The notes beneath the pieces were generated by a model that saw nothing but the letters and a program-made list of their open reading frames with translations, had not been told where the DNA came from and did not search any database. Shown here one piece after another: positions 10,948 to 22,200 of a stretch of DNA of 64,000 nt. Source of the stretch: Geminocystis sp. GBBB08 (GTDB lineage: Bacteria; Cyanobacteriota; Cyanobacteriia; Cyanobacteriales; Cyanobacteriaceae); the NCBI RefSeq assembly GCF_016743215.1, contig NZ_VRZC01000004.1, forward strand, positions 1-64,000, read 5' to 3'. How positions within the stretch are numbered: the stretch's first letter is position 1; each line of letters opens with the position of its first letter. A program made the translations under genes and the position numbers.

Positions 10948-12849
10948 TTATTTTAAATAAAATTTATATCTTTCTTCTAGTTGATTAAAAGTTAGATTTT
11001 TTGTCCAAAATTCTACTAAAGCATAACCTAAAGCATAAGCATCATCTTCAGGATTACCATTAGTTTCAATTAATAAAGTCCATAAAGTCAATAAATCAAA
11101 TTGCATTTTATCTTCATTGTTTGTGCTTAATAAAGAGAATAAATCATAGGCTAATTGGAGTTTTCCAATAACTACTGGTAATTGCTCAATGGGTATTTTT
11201 TCTGCTAATAATAAAGCTAAACGAGGGGATCCTGTAGTAAGTGTAGAAATAAACTGTAAAACGGGACTTTTTAATAATGTTGTTAATCCCTGAGAAGTTG
11301 CCATTTGAAAGGAATATTTATCGATAATTTTAGTGGCGGCAAGACTTTTTGCTTCTAAGTTACGGAAAAAACGAGCTAGTCTTATTTGTTTGGCAGGGGC
11401 GATCGCCTCTAAGATATTGATAGCTAAAATATCATCATGCCATGATTGTCTAGAAGTGGGATAATCGGCAGTAACCAGAGGTAAAATGTGAGTGCAAAAT
11501 TCTCCTAAACTTTCTTGACGATATTTGACGGCTTCTCGGATAGAAATTTCTTTAGGTAAATTCCCTGTTAACCAATTATAAGGCGGTTGCCATTCACGAA
11601 TGGGACGAAGGCGATCGACTTGAGTGATAATAGTGAAAAGAGGAATTTTAGGTAAATTTGTAGATAACTTAAGCAAAAAATCCTTATCCATTTGTAAAGC
11701 AGGATCGAGAGCGGGATTTAAAAGTAAGATAATATCAGCATTATAGGCATAATCTAGCACCATTTCTTGATATTGAGGGCGATTAATTTGCTCATATCCG
11801 GGAGTGTCTAAGAGGTTTAAAATTTCTCCGGTGGTGGCTTTCCATTGATAACTTTTTATATCCGTTGTGCTTGGTAAAACGTCAACTTCTGCTGTTTGTG
11901 CATTGAAAAGGGTATTAATTAAACTGCTTTTTCCGGCACCTGTTCTACCTACTAATAAAATATTAATGGGTTTTTGCTCAATTTTTTCAGGGTTTTGAGC
12001 TTGGGTGAGAATTTCCTTTAAAGTCTGAGTTTTTGCCGTTGGTAAAATATTATTATCAGGTTTAAATTTATCCACAGGTAAGGTATCACCGCCGTAGAGT
12101 AAAGCAGTTTGACGGGCAAGATTACGCAAAGCCACTTCTCTTAAAACTTGACTGAGATTGATTAATAATTCTTGATTGGCTTGTTTATTACTTCCTTGAC
12201 TAGCTAATTTTGCGGCGGCAACGGTAGGATTAATAATCCATTGTGCCCAATTCCACACTTGCCATAATTTACGGGCAGATGGTTCAAGTTTGCGATATAG
12301 TTGATAACCTTGATAACCTTGGGCAATGGTAACTTGATTTAAGGCAGGGGATAGATTTTTCATCCATTTATCCATATCATCTACTGTGCCTCGAATTAAT
12401 CCATAGGCTTGAGGGATATAAATATTTAATAATGGATATTCGACTTCAGGATGGTATATTTTGGCAATGGCAGTTACTAAATCTTGGCAACGTTGAAAGA
12501 ATAACTGTAAATCTTCCCAAATAGGTGCATCATCTCTGGTTTGAATAATAATAGTTTGTAAGACTTCTTCTAGTTTGACTATTGTCTCAGGATTATTATT
12601 AAAAGATGAAGGTGTATTTTTTAAATCCTGTTGTGCCTCTAATATAATATTCTCAACATTAGGAAATAGAGGTTTTGTCCATTTTACCAATAACCACCGC
12701 CAACCAACAAACAAAGCGATGAAAACTGCCCATATCCAATTAATATCCCAACTATGGATTTGTAACCCTGTGGCGATCGAAAAAAAAGATATTATTGTGA
12801 TAATAGGTAGAGATAAAATAAGCCACTGCCAAGATTTTAAACGAATCAT
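10948..12849 (-). CDS. Membrane-associated GTPase (Era/YcjF-like, DUF697-type)
   Basis: Hydrophobic N-terminus; G1 LLVGRTGAGKSSLINTLF, G3 LLDTPGYEQ, G4-like TQVDRL. Confidence 0.75.
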   Translation of the reverse strand: MIRLKSWQWLILSLPIITIISFFSIATGLQIHSWDINWIWAVFIALFVGWRWLLVKWTKPLFPNVENIILEAQQDLKNTPSSFNNNPETIVKLEEVLQTIIIQTRDDAPIWEDLQLFFQRCQDLVTAIAKIYHPEVEYPLLNIYIPQAYGLIRGTVDDMDKWMKNLSPALNQVTIAQGYQGYQLYRKLEPSARKLWQVWNWAQWIINPTVAAAKLASQGSNKQANQELLINLSQVLREVALRNLARQTALLYGGDTLPVDKFKPDNNILPTAKTQTLKEILTQAQNPEKIEQKPINILLVGRTGAGKSSLINTLFNAQTAEVDVLPSTTDIKSYQWKATTGEILNLLDTPGYEQINRPQYQEMVLDYAYNADIILLLNPALDPALQMDKDFLLKLSTNLPKIPLFTIITQVDRLRPIREWQPPYNWLTGNLPKEISIREAVKYRQESLGEFCTHILPLVTADYPTSRQSWHDDILAINILEAIAPAKQIRLARFFRNLEAKSLAATKIIDKYSFQMATSQGLTTLLKSPVLQFISTLTTGSPRLALLLAEKIPIEQLPVVIGKLQLAYDLFSLLSTNNEDKMQFDLLTLWTLLIETNGNPEDDAYALGYALVEFWTKNLTFNQLEERYKFYLK

Positions 12850-13042
12850 AAAAATATTAATTTACACAAGAGGTTAATGCTGAATTAATTAGATAAAAGT
12901 TGCCGAAAAATATTCTGATGAGAGTAAGTAATAGGTTTTAATCATTAGAAATTAGCAATTACGCCACAAGATGCCTATTCCACAACTATCAATTAATCAT
13001 CCCCCATTCTTTAATTCTGAACAAGAGGTTTAAACCCCTTGT

Positions 13043-13173
13043 TAATTCCTTATTCCTCATTCTTAATTCCTCATTCCTCATTCCTCATTCTTAATTCCTC
13101 ATTCCTCATTCCTCATTCTTCATTCCTCATTCTTCATTCCTCATTCTTAATTCCTCATTCTTCATTCCTCATT
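13043..13173. repeat. Degenerate tandem repeat of TCATTCCTCATTC(T/C)-type units
   Basis: Directly visible run of ATTCCTCATTC / TTAATTCCTCATTC units in the gap downstream of pgm. Confidence 0.9.
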
Positions 13174-13179
13174 ACCTAT

Positions 13180-14823
<1,644 letters not shown>

Positions 14824-14940
14824 TTAAGTTAATTAATTTTTTTTCTGACCTTAATTTATCAGTAAAGAGTGATAAAACATTACTTAAGGTTGATATTAAG
14901 AGTTGGTAATTAATTTTATAGACAAATGTTCATTTTTTGA

Positions 14941-14992
14941 CTCATTACTTATTACTTATTACTCATTACTCGACTTGGTGCAAGAAGTCTAA
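14941..14992 (+). repeat. Dispersed repeat: (ATTACTY)n + CGACTTGGTGCAAGAAGTCTAA, copy A
   Basis: Matches reverse complement of 37726-37770. Confidence 0.85.
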
Positions 14993-15156
14993 TGATTTAG
15001 GATTGCTATATAAACTTACTTTTTTAGGTGTGATTCTAAAAATGTCTATATTTTTATTGAAATTAAACAATACAAATTAAATATATTTGATGATGTTCAA
15101 AAATCTCCTATTATAATTAAATTATTTGAATCTATTAATTTAACTGTTATTAAATA

Positions 15157-16032
15157 ATGAAAAAATTATCTTTATCAGTAATATCTGCCTTACTTTTATT
15201 AACAGGATGTAGTGGTGGTGGTGAAGACACTGCTAATAATACTTCTATTCCTCCACAAAATCCCACTCCTGTTACTCCTGTTACTCCCGAAACTCCTAAC
15301 AACAATAATATTAATAATAATATCAGTAGTTCTAGCGGGTTAATTCCTTCTACTAATCCCCAAGATAGATTACAACAAATTAATCAAGGTAGAAATGATC
15401 CTTTTAATTCTATCAATCCTCCTCCTGTTATTACCATTAAAACAGATCAATTCATTACGGAATCTCTTACCCGTAATAATGCAATAATCAAGAAGCCACC
15501 GGTAACTAAAGAGGAAACAAGTAATCTGAATAGGGTAACTGCTAATCACGATGTAGCGATGATAAACGGTAAAACTGTCAATGGCAATAATCAAATTGGT
15601 AAAAATAATTCCCCTAGGGAAAAAAATCAGGCTTCTAATCAAGTTACTGGGGAGGGAAATAAATTATCTCCTTTTCAACCTCCAACCTCTCCTCAACCTG
15701 AAGATGCTCGGAATATTACTTTGTCAGGTATATTGAGTTTAAATGGTGAAAATGTGGCATTGATTCAAACTCCTTGGGATAATGCGACTCGCTCTGTGCG
15801 TATTGGTGATGTAATTTCTGATAACAGTTCGGGAATTAGTGTCAGAGTCAAAGATATTAATTTTGGTTATTCTAATACTATTGCTTTATTCGACAATAAT
15901 CAGATAGTTTTGCGTAATCTCAACGATAATAATGCTGTAATTATTTTAGAACAGTTTGGGCAAAGGGTTACTCGTCAAATAGGTGATAATATTGGTGATA
16001 ATAATGCTCAAGAAAATTTAGGTAAATCATAA
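15157..16032 (+). CDS. Secreted lipoprotein of unknown function
   Basis: Signal peptide with lipobox MKKLSLSVISALLLLTGCSGGG; Asn/Pro-rich linker. Confidence 0.6.
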   Translation: MKKLSLSVISALLLLTGCSGGGEDTANNTSIPPQNPTPVTPVTPETPNNNNINNNISSSSGLIPSTNPQDRLQQINQGRNDPFNSINPPPVITIKTDQFITESLTRNNAIIKKPPVTKEETSNLNRVTANHDVAMINGKTVNGNNQIGKNNSPREKNQASNQVTGEGNKLSPFQPPTSPQPEDARNITLSGILSLNGENVALIQTPWDNATRSVRIGDVISDNSSGISVRVKDINFGYSNTIALFDNNQIVLRNLNDNNAVIILEQFGQRVTRQIGDNIGDNNAQENLGKS

Positions 16033-16083
16033 GTAGAAAAATTCTAGTAACAATTAATTTATTTTTGAGGAGGTTAAGAAAAA

Positions 16084-16368
16084 TTGTCGAATACTGTTAT
16101 TAATCAATCAATAAAAAAAATACAACTAACCTGTGAACGATTACCTTTAGCTGTGTATCGTGAAATAGTATCTCATTTAAGACAAATAGAAGGTGTAAAT
16201 GCTGATTTATTGCCTCAAACCTCTAAAGAATTTGATTATTTACAAAGCCAAGTAGGTGGTTTATGGTTAGAATATTCTGCTAATCATGACACGGAAATAA
16301 AAGTCAAAGGGATACTAGCCTATTATGAAAATAAATACAATTCTTGGGTAGTAATTAATAATGATTAA
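16084..16368 (+). CDS. Conserved hypothetical protein
   Basis: 94 aa ORF (non-ATG start), well-formed, in operon-like spacing with flanking genes. Confidence 0.5.
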   Translation: MSNTVINQSIKKIQLTCERLPLAVYREIVSHLRQIEGVNADLLPQTSKEFDYLQSQVGGLWLEYSANHDTEIKVKGILAYYENKYNSWVVINND

Positions 16369-16416
16369 AAAGTATGATTATTCTTTCCTTAACCTATAGA
16401 TAATATTATAAAATTT

Positions 16417-17133
16417 TTGATGAATTCGACTTTAATTGAAAATGAACAAATTTCTGTTTCTAATAGTTTAATTTTCCTAGAAAATATCTATAAAATTTAT
16501 GGTAGTGGTGAGACTGAAGTTCATGCTTTATCAGGGGTAAATCTTACCATTAATTCCGGTGAATATTGTGCCATTATGGGCTCTTCCGGTTCGGGAAAAT
16601 CTACTATGATGAATATTTTAGGTTGTCTCGATCGCCCTACTTCTGGTAGTTATTATCTTAATGGGAAAAATGTTGCTGATTTATCCAGTAAAAAATTAGC
16701 TTCTGTGCGCAATCTACAAATAGGTTTTGTTTTTCAACAATTTCACCTTTTACCCCAATTAACAGCTTTAGAAAATGTCATGCTTCCTATGATTTATGCT
16801 GGTGTTTCTGATGCACAACAAAAAAAACGAGCAATTTCTGCTTTAACTAAAGTTGGCTTATCTCATCGTCTTAATAATAAACCAAATCAGCTTTCGGGAG
16901 GTCAACAACAACGAGTGGCGATCGCCCGTGCTATAGTTAATAATCCCTTAATTTTACTAGCAGATGAACCAACAGGAGCTTTAGATTCTGAAACTACAAA
17001 AGAAGTTTTACAAATATTTCGTGATTTAAATGATGAAAAAATGACTATTATTTTAGTAACCCATGAGCATGATGTCGCCCAAGAAACTAAAAGAATAATT
17101 CGTTTTGGTGATGGTAAAATTATTGATAATTGA
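16417..17133 (+). CDS. ABC transporter ATP-binding protein (MacB/LolD/DevA-like)
   Basis: Walker A GSSGSGKSTMMNILG, LSGGQQQRVAIARAI, Walker B ILLADEPTGALD. Confidence 0.9.
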   Translation: MMNSTLIENEQISVSNSLIFLENIYKIYGSGETEVHALSGVNLTINSGEYCAIMGSSGSGKSTMMNILGCLDRPTSGSYYLNGKNVADLSSKKLASVRNLQIGFVFQQFHLLPQLTALENVMLPMIYAGVSDAQQKKRAISALTKVGLSHRLNNKPNQLSGGQQQRVAIARAIVNNPLILLADEPTGALDSETTKEVLQIFRDLNDEKMTIILVTHEHDVAQETKRIIRFGDGKIIDN

Positions 17134-17301
17134 TCATGCAAAATTAATTGTATAGAAGTAATGCAAGGCAAGGAGTTTAAACCTCTTGTTACCCATTGTT
17201 AATAATTAATAAAAATGGTAAGTTAAATACCTCTTAGCTTATAAGCTCAAAAAACTACTTTTCTTTATTACTAATTATTAAAAAAAGGAGATATTTTACT
17301 G

Positions 17302-17580
17302 ATGAATATTATTGATTTGGTTAAGGAAAAAATGGAAGAGTTACCCCCTGAAAAACAACAAGAAATTTTAAATTTTGTGGAGTTTTTAATGATAAAATAT
17401 CAACGAGAAAATACTAAGAAAAAATATGCAGAACAATTAGCGATCGAACGTATAAAAGATATAGATGATCCTACAAAATGGGAAATAGTAATTGATGTTG
17501 ATGATGAAATTGATGAAAATGCTTTAGAGGAGTGGTTAGAAAAACGTGGGTATAAAACATTATCAAATCAAATTGCATAA
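17302..17580 (+). CDS. DUF2281-like antitoxin
   Basis: ELPPEKQQEILNFVEFLMIKY; overlaps the following toxin ORF. Confidence 0.7.
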   Translation: MNIIDLVKEKMEELPPEKQQEILNFVEFLMIKYQRENTKKKYAEQLAIERIKDIDDPTKWEIVIDVDDEIDENALEEWLEKRGYKTLSNQIA

Positions 17581-17863
17581 TTTAGTAACTCAAGATGATT
17601 TACCAGATTTACCTTTAGAATTGAGAAAAGATCTGATAAAATATCAACAAGTTTTATCTCTTGATCCTCATCACACTAAAGGTATTTTTAGTCATAATTT
17701 AATTGGTGAATTAAAAGGTTATCGAGCCTTAGAAATTGAGTGGAATAATGTTGGTTATCGGCTAGTTTATCGCATTTATGAAAAACCAGCACCAAAAAGA
17801 GTTGTCATTATTAGTTTTGCAGAACATGATCCAGCTTATCAAAAAGCAAAACAGCGAAAATAA
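17546..17863 (+). CDS. RelE/ParE-superfamily toxin
   Basis: LIGELKGYRALEIEWNNVGYRLVYRIYE...RVVIISFAEHD; paired with preceding antitoxin. Confidence 0.7.
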   Translation: MGIKHYQIKLHNLVTQDDLPDLPLELRKDLIKYQQVLSLDPHHTKGIFSHNLIGELKGYRALEIEWNNVGYRLVYRIYEKPAPKRVVIISFAEHDPAYQKAKQRK

Positions 17864-17945
17864 ATGTAACTTATTCTCTTCAAAAAGTCAACTATTTTGA
17901 GCTTAAATTTAACAAGAAAAATCATAACATCTACTAAAAATAACA

Positions 17946-18989
17946 GTGAATTATTCTACCTTTAATCCTCATCAAATAAGCATAAAAAATAATTGCTTTT
18001 TTGGTTTACCTACCACTATTGAAGATAGCAAAATCGTTTTTTTTTCTGTTCCTTGGGACGCTACTGTTTCTTACGGAGAAGGTACAGCTAACGGCCCTCA
18101 AGCCATTCTCGATGCTTCCTATCAATTAGACTGGTATGATTTCGACTTACCTCAAGCATGGGAAAAAGGATACGCCACTATCCCCATTAATACCTACATT
18201 CAAAGCAAAAGTGACACCACACGGGCGATCGCCAAGAAAGTGATAGACTATTTAGAATTAGGAAATGATCTTGATGATCAAACTATCGTTTCAGAATTAG
18301 CAATGGTTAATCAAGAAAGTATAGAGTTAAATGAATGGGTATATGATCAATGCCAAAATTATTTATCCCAAGGAAAATTCATCGCTTTAATTGGCGGTGA
18401 TCATAGTGTGCCTTTCGGTTACATTAAAGCTCTTACGGAACATCATCAACAATTGAGCATTTTACATATTGATGCCCATGCAGATTTACGCAACGCTTAC
18501 GAAGGGTTTACTTATTCTCATGCTTCGATAATGTACAACGTTTTACAACTACCAAATATCAGCAAATTAGTGCAAGTTGGTATTAGAGATTTATGTCAGG
18601 AAGAAATGGATAAAATTAACACCGATGATCGTCTTATTTTATTCGATGATTGGCAATTAAAAAATAATCTTTATCAAGGAATATCATGGCAAAAACAATG
18701 TCAAAATATTATCAATAATTTATCCCCTAAAGTTTATATTAGTTTTGATATTGACGGCTTAAATCAAGGATATTGCCCTAATACTGGCACTCCTGTTGCT
18801 GGTGGTTTAGATTTTAATCAAGCTATTTATTTAATCCAAACTTTGGTTAAATCAGGGAAAAAAATCATTGGGTTTGATCTTTGTGAAGTTTCTCCTAGTA
18901 AAGACATTGAAAATCAATGGGATGGAAATATTGGTGCTAGATTACTTTATAAACTGACAAATTTAATGTACCTTTCTCATTACCAATAA
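17946..18989 (+). CDS. Agmatinase/arginase (ureohydrolase) family protein
   Basis: GGDHSVPFGYIKAL, HIDAHADLRNAYEGFTYSHASIM, SFDIDGLNQGYCPNTGTPVAGGL. Confidence 0.9.
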   Translation: MNYSTFNPHQISIKNNCFFGLPTTIEDSKIVFFSVPWDATVSYGEGTANGPQAILDASYQLDWYDFDLPQAWEKGYATIPINTYIQSKSDTTRAIAKKVIDYLELGNDLDDQTIVSELAMVNQESIELNEWVYDQCQNYLSQGKFIALIGGDHSVPFGYIKALTEHHQQLSILHIDAHADLRNAYEGFTYSHASIMYNVLQLPNISKLVQVGIRDLCQEEMDKINTDDRLILFDDWQLKNNLYQGISWQKQCQNIINNLSPKVYISFDIDGLNQGYCPNTGTPVAGGLDFNQAIYLIQTLVKSGKKIIGFDLCEVSPSKDIENQWDGNIGARLLYKLTNLMYLSHYQ

Positions 18990-19060
18990 TTAATCTAAAA
19001 AAGAACAGATAAACTATTGACAGTTTTAAAAGTTTTTGTTATTATAAAGATATAAAATAA

Positions 19061-19115
19061 AAGCCACCTTTTCTTGAGCCGTAGCGCTCGGGGGGAGGTG
19101 GCTTGTCTTTTTTTT
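19061..19115 (+). terminator. Candidate Rho-independent terminator / structured RNA between the ureohydrolase gene and chlH
   Basis: AGCCACCT...AGGTGGCT stem with nested GAGC/GCTC stem, followed by TTTTTTTT. Confidence 0.65.
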
Positions 19116-19273
19116 CTATTACCTAGTAAAGATTTTGTTTTCTCTCGCAAAGGCGCAAAGACGCAAAGGTTTATTGGTTATCCTCATGATTGGTATTAAG
19201 TGAAGTTTTTTCATCACCTGTTAAAATGGTTTACATTACTTAACAAAAAGTTATTCTTGAGAAAGCAAAGCCG

Positions 19274-22200
19274 ATGAAACGTATCGTATTAATTACAGGA
19301 TTTGAGACTTTTAATAGTGCTTTATATCGTCAATCAGCTACTCTCGCTACATCTCGCTGTGAAGGTTTAGAAGTTACCGTTTTTACCGATGCGGATATTA
19401 ATACTCAAAGGGAAAATGTCGAATCTGCCTTAAAAACTGCTGATGTTTTTTTTGCCAGTCTGCTTTTCGATTATGATCAAGTAATGTGGTTAAGGGAAAA
19501 AGTTGCCCATATTCCCATTCGTCTTGTTTTCGAGTCGGCTTTAGAATTAATGAGTTTGACTCAGATAGGCAAATTTTCGATTGGCGATAAGCCTCAAGGG
19601 ATGCCTAAACCTGTACAATTCATCTTGAGTAAGTTTACCAATAGTAAAGAAGAAGATAAACTTGCAGGATATATTAGCTTTTTAAAAACAGGACCTAAAT
19701 TATTAAAATACATTCCTGTCAAAAAAGTTCAAGATTTACGCAATTGGTTGATTATTTACGGTTATTGGAATGCAGGAGGGGTAGAAAATGTTGCCTCTAT
19801 GAATTGGTTTATTGCAGAAAATTATCTCGGCTTAAAGGTATCAGAAATTCCTCCTCTTATCGAAACTCCTAATATGGGGTTACTCCATCCTGACTATAAG
19901 GGTTATTTTACCTCTCCTAGGGAATATATTAATTGGTATTTGAGGAATGATCCCCCCCAACCCCCCTTAATAAGGCAGGAGAAAAATTCGGATAAATTAC
20001 CTTTAATCAAAGAGAAAGTTGTTGACAACGAAAATAGTATTTCCCCTCTTGCTAACGAAAATTATACTTCCCCCTTTGCTAAGGAGGGGCGATCTCAATT
20101 AACTCCTGTTGTTGGTATATTGTTATATCGTAAGCACGTTATTAGCAAACAACCTTATATCCCTCAACTGATTCGTTACTTTGAAGAAGCAGGATTGATT
20201 CCCTTACCTATTTTTATTAATGGAGTAGAAGGTCATGTTGCTGTAAGGGATTGGATTACAACAGATTATGAGCAAGAAAATATTAACAATCGGTTTAAAC
20301 CCATTGCCTCTTTATCTAAACCTATTGCCTCTTTATCAAAAGATGCGGTTAAAGTAGATGCGGTTATCTCTACCATCGGATTTCCGTTAGTGGGCGGACC
20401 TGCTGGTAGTATGGAAGCAGGAAGACAGGTAGAAGTGGCAAAACGTATCTTAACGGCGAAAAACATTCCTTACATTGTGGCTGCGCCTCTGTTAATCGAA
20501 GATATTCATTCATGGATAAGAAAGGGTATCGGTGGTTTGCAAAGTGTGGTATTATACGCTTTACCTGAGTTAGATGGTGCGATCGATACTATACCATTGG
20601 GTGGTTTAGTGGGTGAAGATATATACCTTATTCCTGAAAGGGTTAAGCGTCTTACTGGTAGAGTCAATAATTGGATTAAGTTAAGAAGAAAACAGAAGTT
20701 CGATCGAAAAGTTGCTATTATCTTATATGGTTTTCCCCCTGGATACGGGGCAACTGGCACAGCCGCCTTATTAAATGTGCCTAAATCCCTCCATAAACTC
20801 TTACACGCCTTAAAAGAAGAAGGCTATAACGTTGATAATATTCCCGAAGACGGCGAAGAAATTCTTAAACAAGTCAAAACCGCCGATGATTTCATCTCCT
20901 ATTCAGGAAAGGCAGAAGGCAGAAGGCAGAAGGCAGAAGGTGATTCAATAACTATTGACAAGTCACTATTAACTATTAACTCTAATACCGTTGATGTAAA
21001 AATCCTCGATCGATGGTTAGGGTATATACTGATTAATAAAATCCAAAAACAATGGGGAAATCTCACTCAAACAGGCATTAAAACCATCGGTGATAAATTC
21101 CAAATCGGCGGTATTCAACTCGGTAACGTCTGGATTGGAGTACAACCACCTCTTGGTATAGCGGGAGATCCGATGCGACTCATGTTTGAAAAGGATTTAA
21201 CACCCCATCCCCAATATACAGCCTTTTATAAATGGTTGCAAAACGACTTTCAAGCCGATGCGATTATCCACTTCGGAATGCACGGCACAGTAGAATGGTT
21301 GCCCGGTAATCCTTTAGGTAATACTGGTTACTCGTGGCCAGATGTACTATTAGGCAATATTCCTAACCTCTACATTTACGCCGCCAACAACCCCAGTGAA
21401 TCCATGTTAGCAAAAAGAAGGGGTTATGGTGTGATTATCTCTCATAATGTGCCTCCTTACGGTAGGGCAGGGTTATATAAAGAGTTAATGGCATTAAAAG
21501 AGTTAATTAACGAGTATCGAGAAGATACAGAGAAAAATCAGCTATTAAAAGGGGATATTATCCAAAAAATAGTCGATAGTGGCTTATATAAAGACTGCAA
21601 ATTTACCGAAGGGGAAAAACTAGGTATCGAATTTACCGATGAAAATGCTAAATTATTTAGTAACCAAGCCCTTAATGATTATTTTGTCCAAATTTATGAC
21701 TATTTGCAAATTGTCGAGCAAAGATTATTTTCCTCTGGTTTACACATCTTAGGAGAAAAACCCACCCCAGAGCAACTACAATCTTACCTTGAGGCTTATT
21801 TTAATGATACTTATAGTCAACAAAACTTCGCCCAAGAGTTAAGCAATAGTGATTTATTTGCCAGAGTGGAGAAGAAAGCGGAAAAAGAGGAAGAATTAAA
21901 GCAACGTTTTGCACAACAACAGCTAATCACTGACTTGTTAATGCAGACAGAAGACGAATTGACTAACTTATTAAGAGGCTTAAACGGTGAATATATCCCC
22001 CCTGCGCCGGGAGGTGACTTACTCAGAGATGGTGCTGGAGTTCTTCCTACAGGTCGTAACATTCACGCATTAGATCCCTATCGGATGCCTTCTCAGGGTG
22101 CGTATCTAAGAGGTAGAGAGATTGGTAAGAAGATTATTGAGCAGAATTTGGCGGAAAATGGTTGTTATCCTGAGACTGTCGCCGTTATGTTATGGGGATT

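Noticed and set aside
13043-13173. Possible CRISPR array
   Set aside because: Units are short (7-14 bp), contiguous and degenerate with no unique spacers.
16902-17171. ORF 16902..17171 (-)
   Set aside because: Antisense to the conserved ABC ATPase C-terminus.
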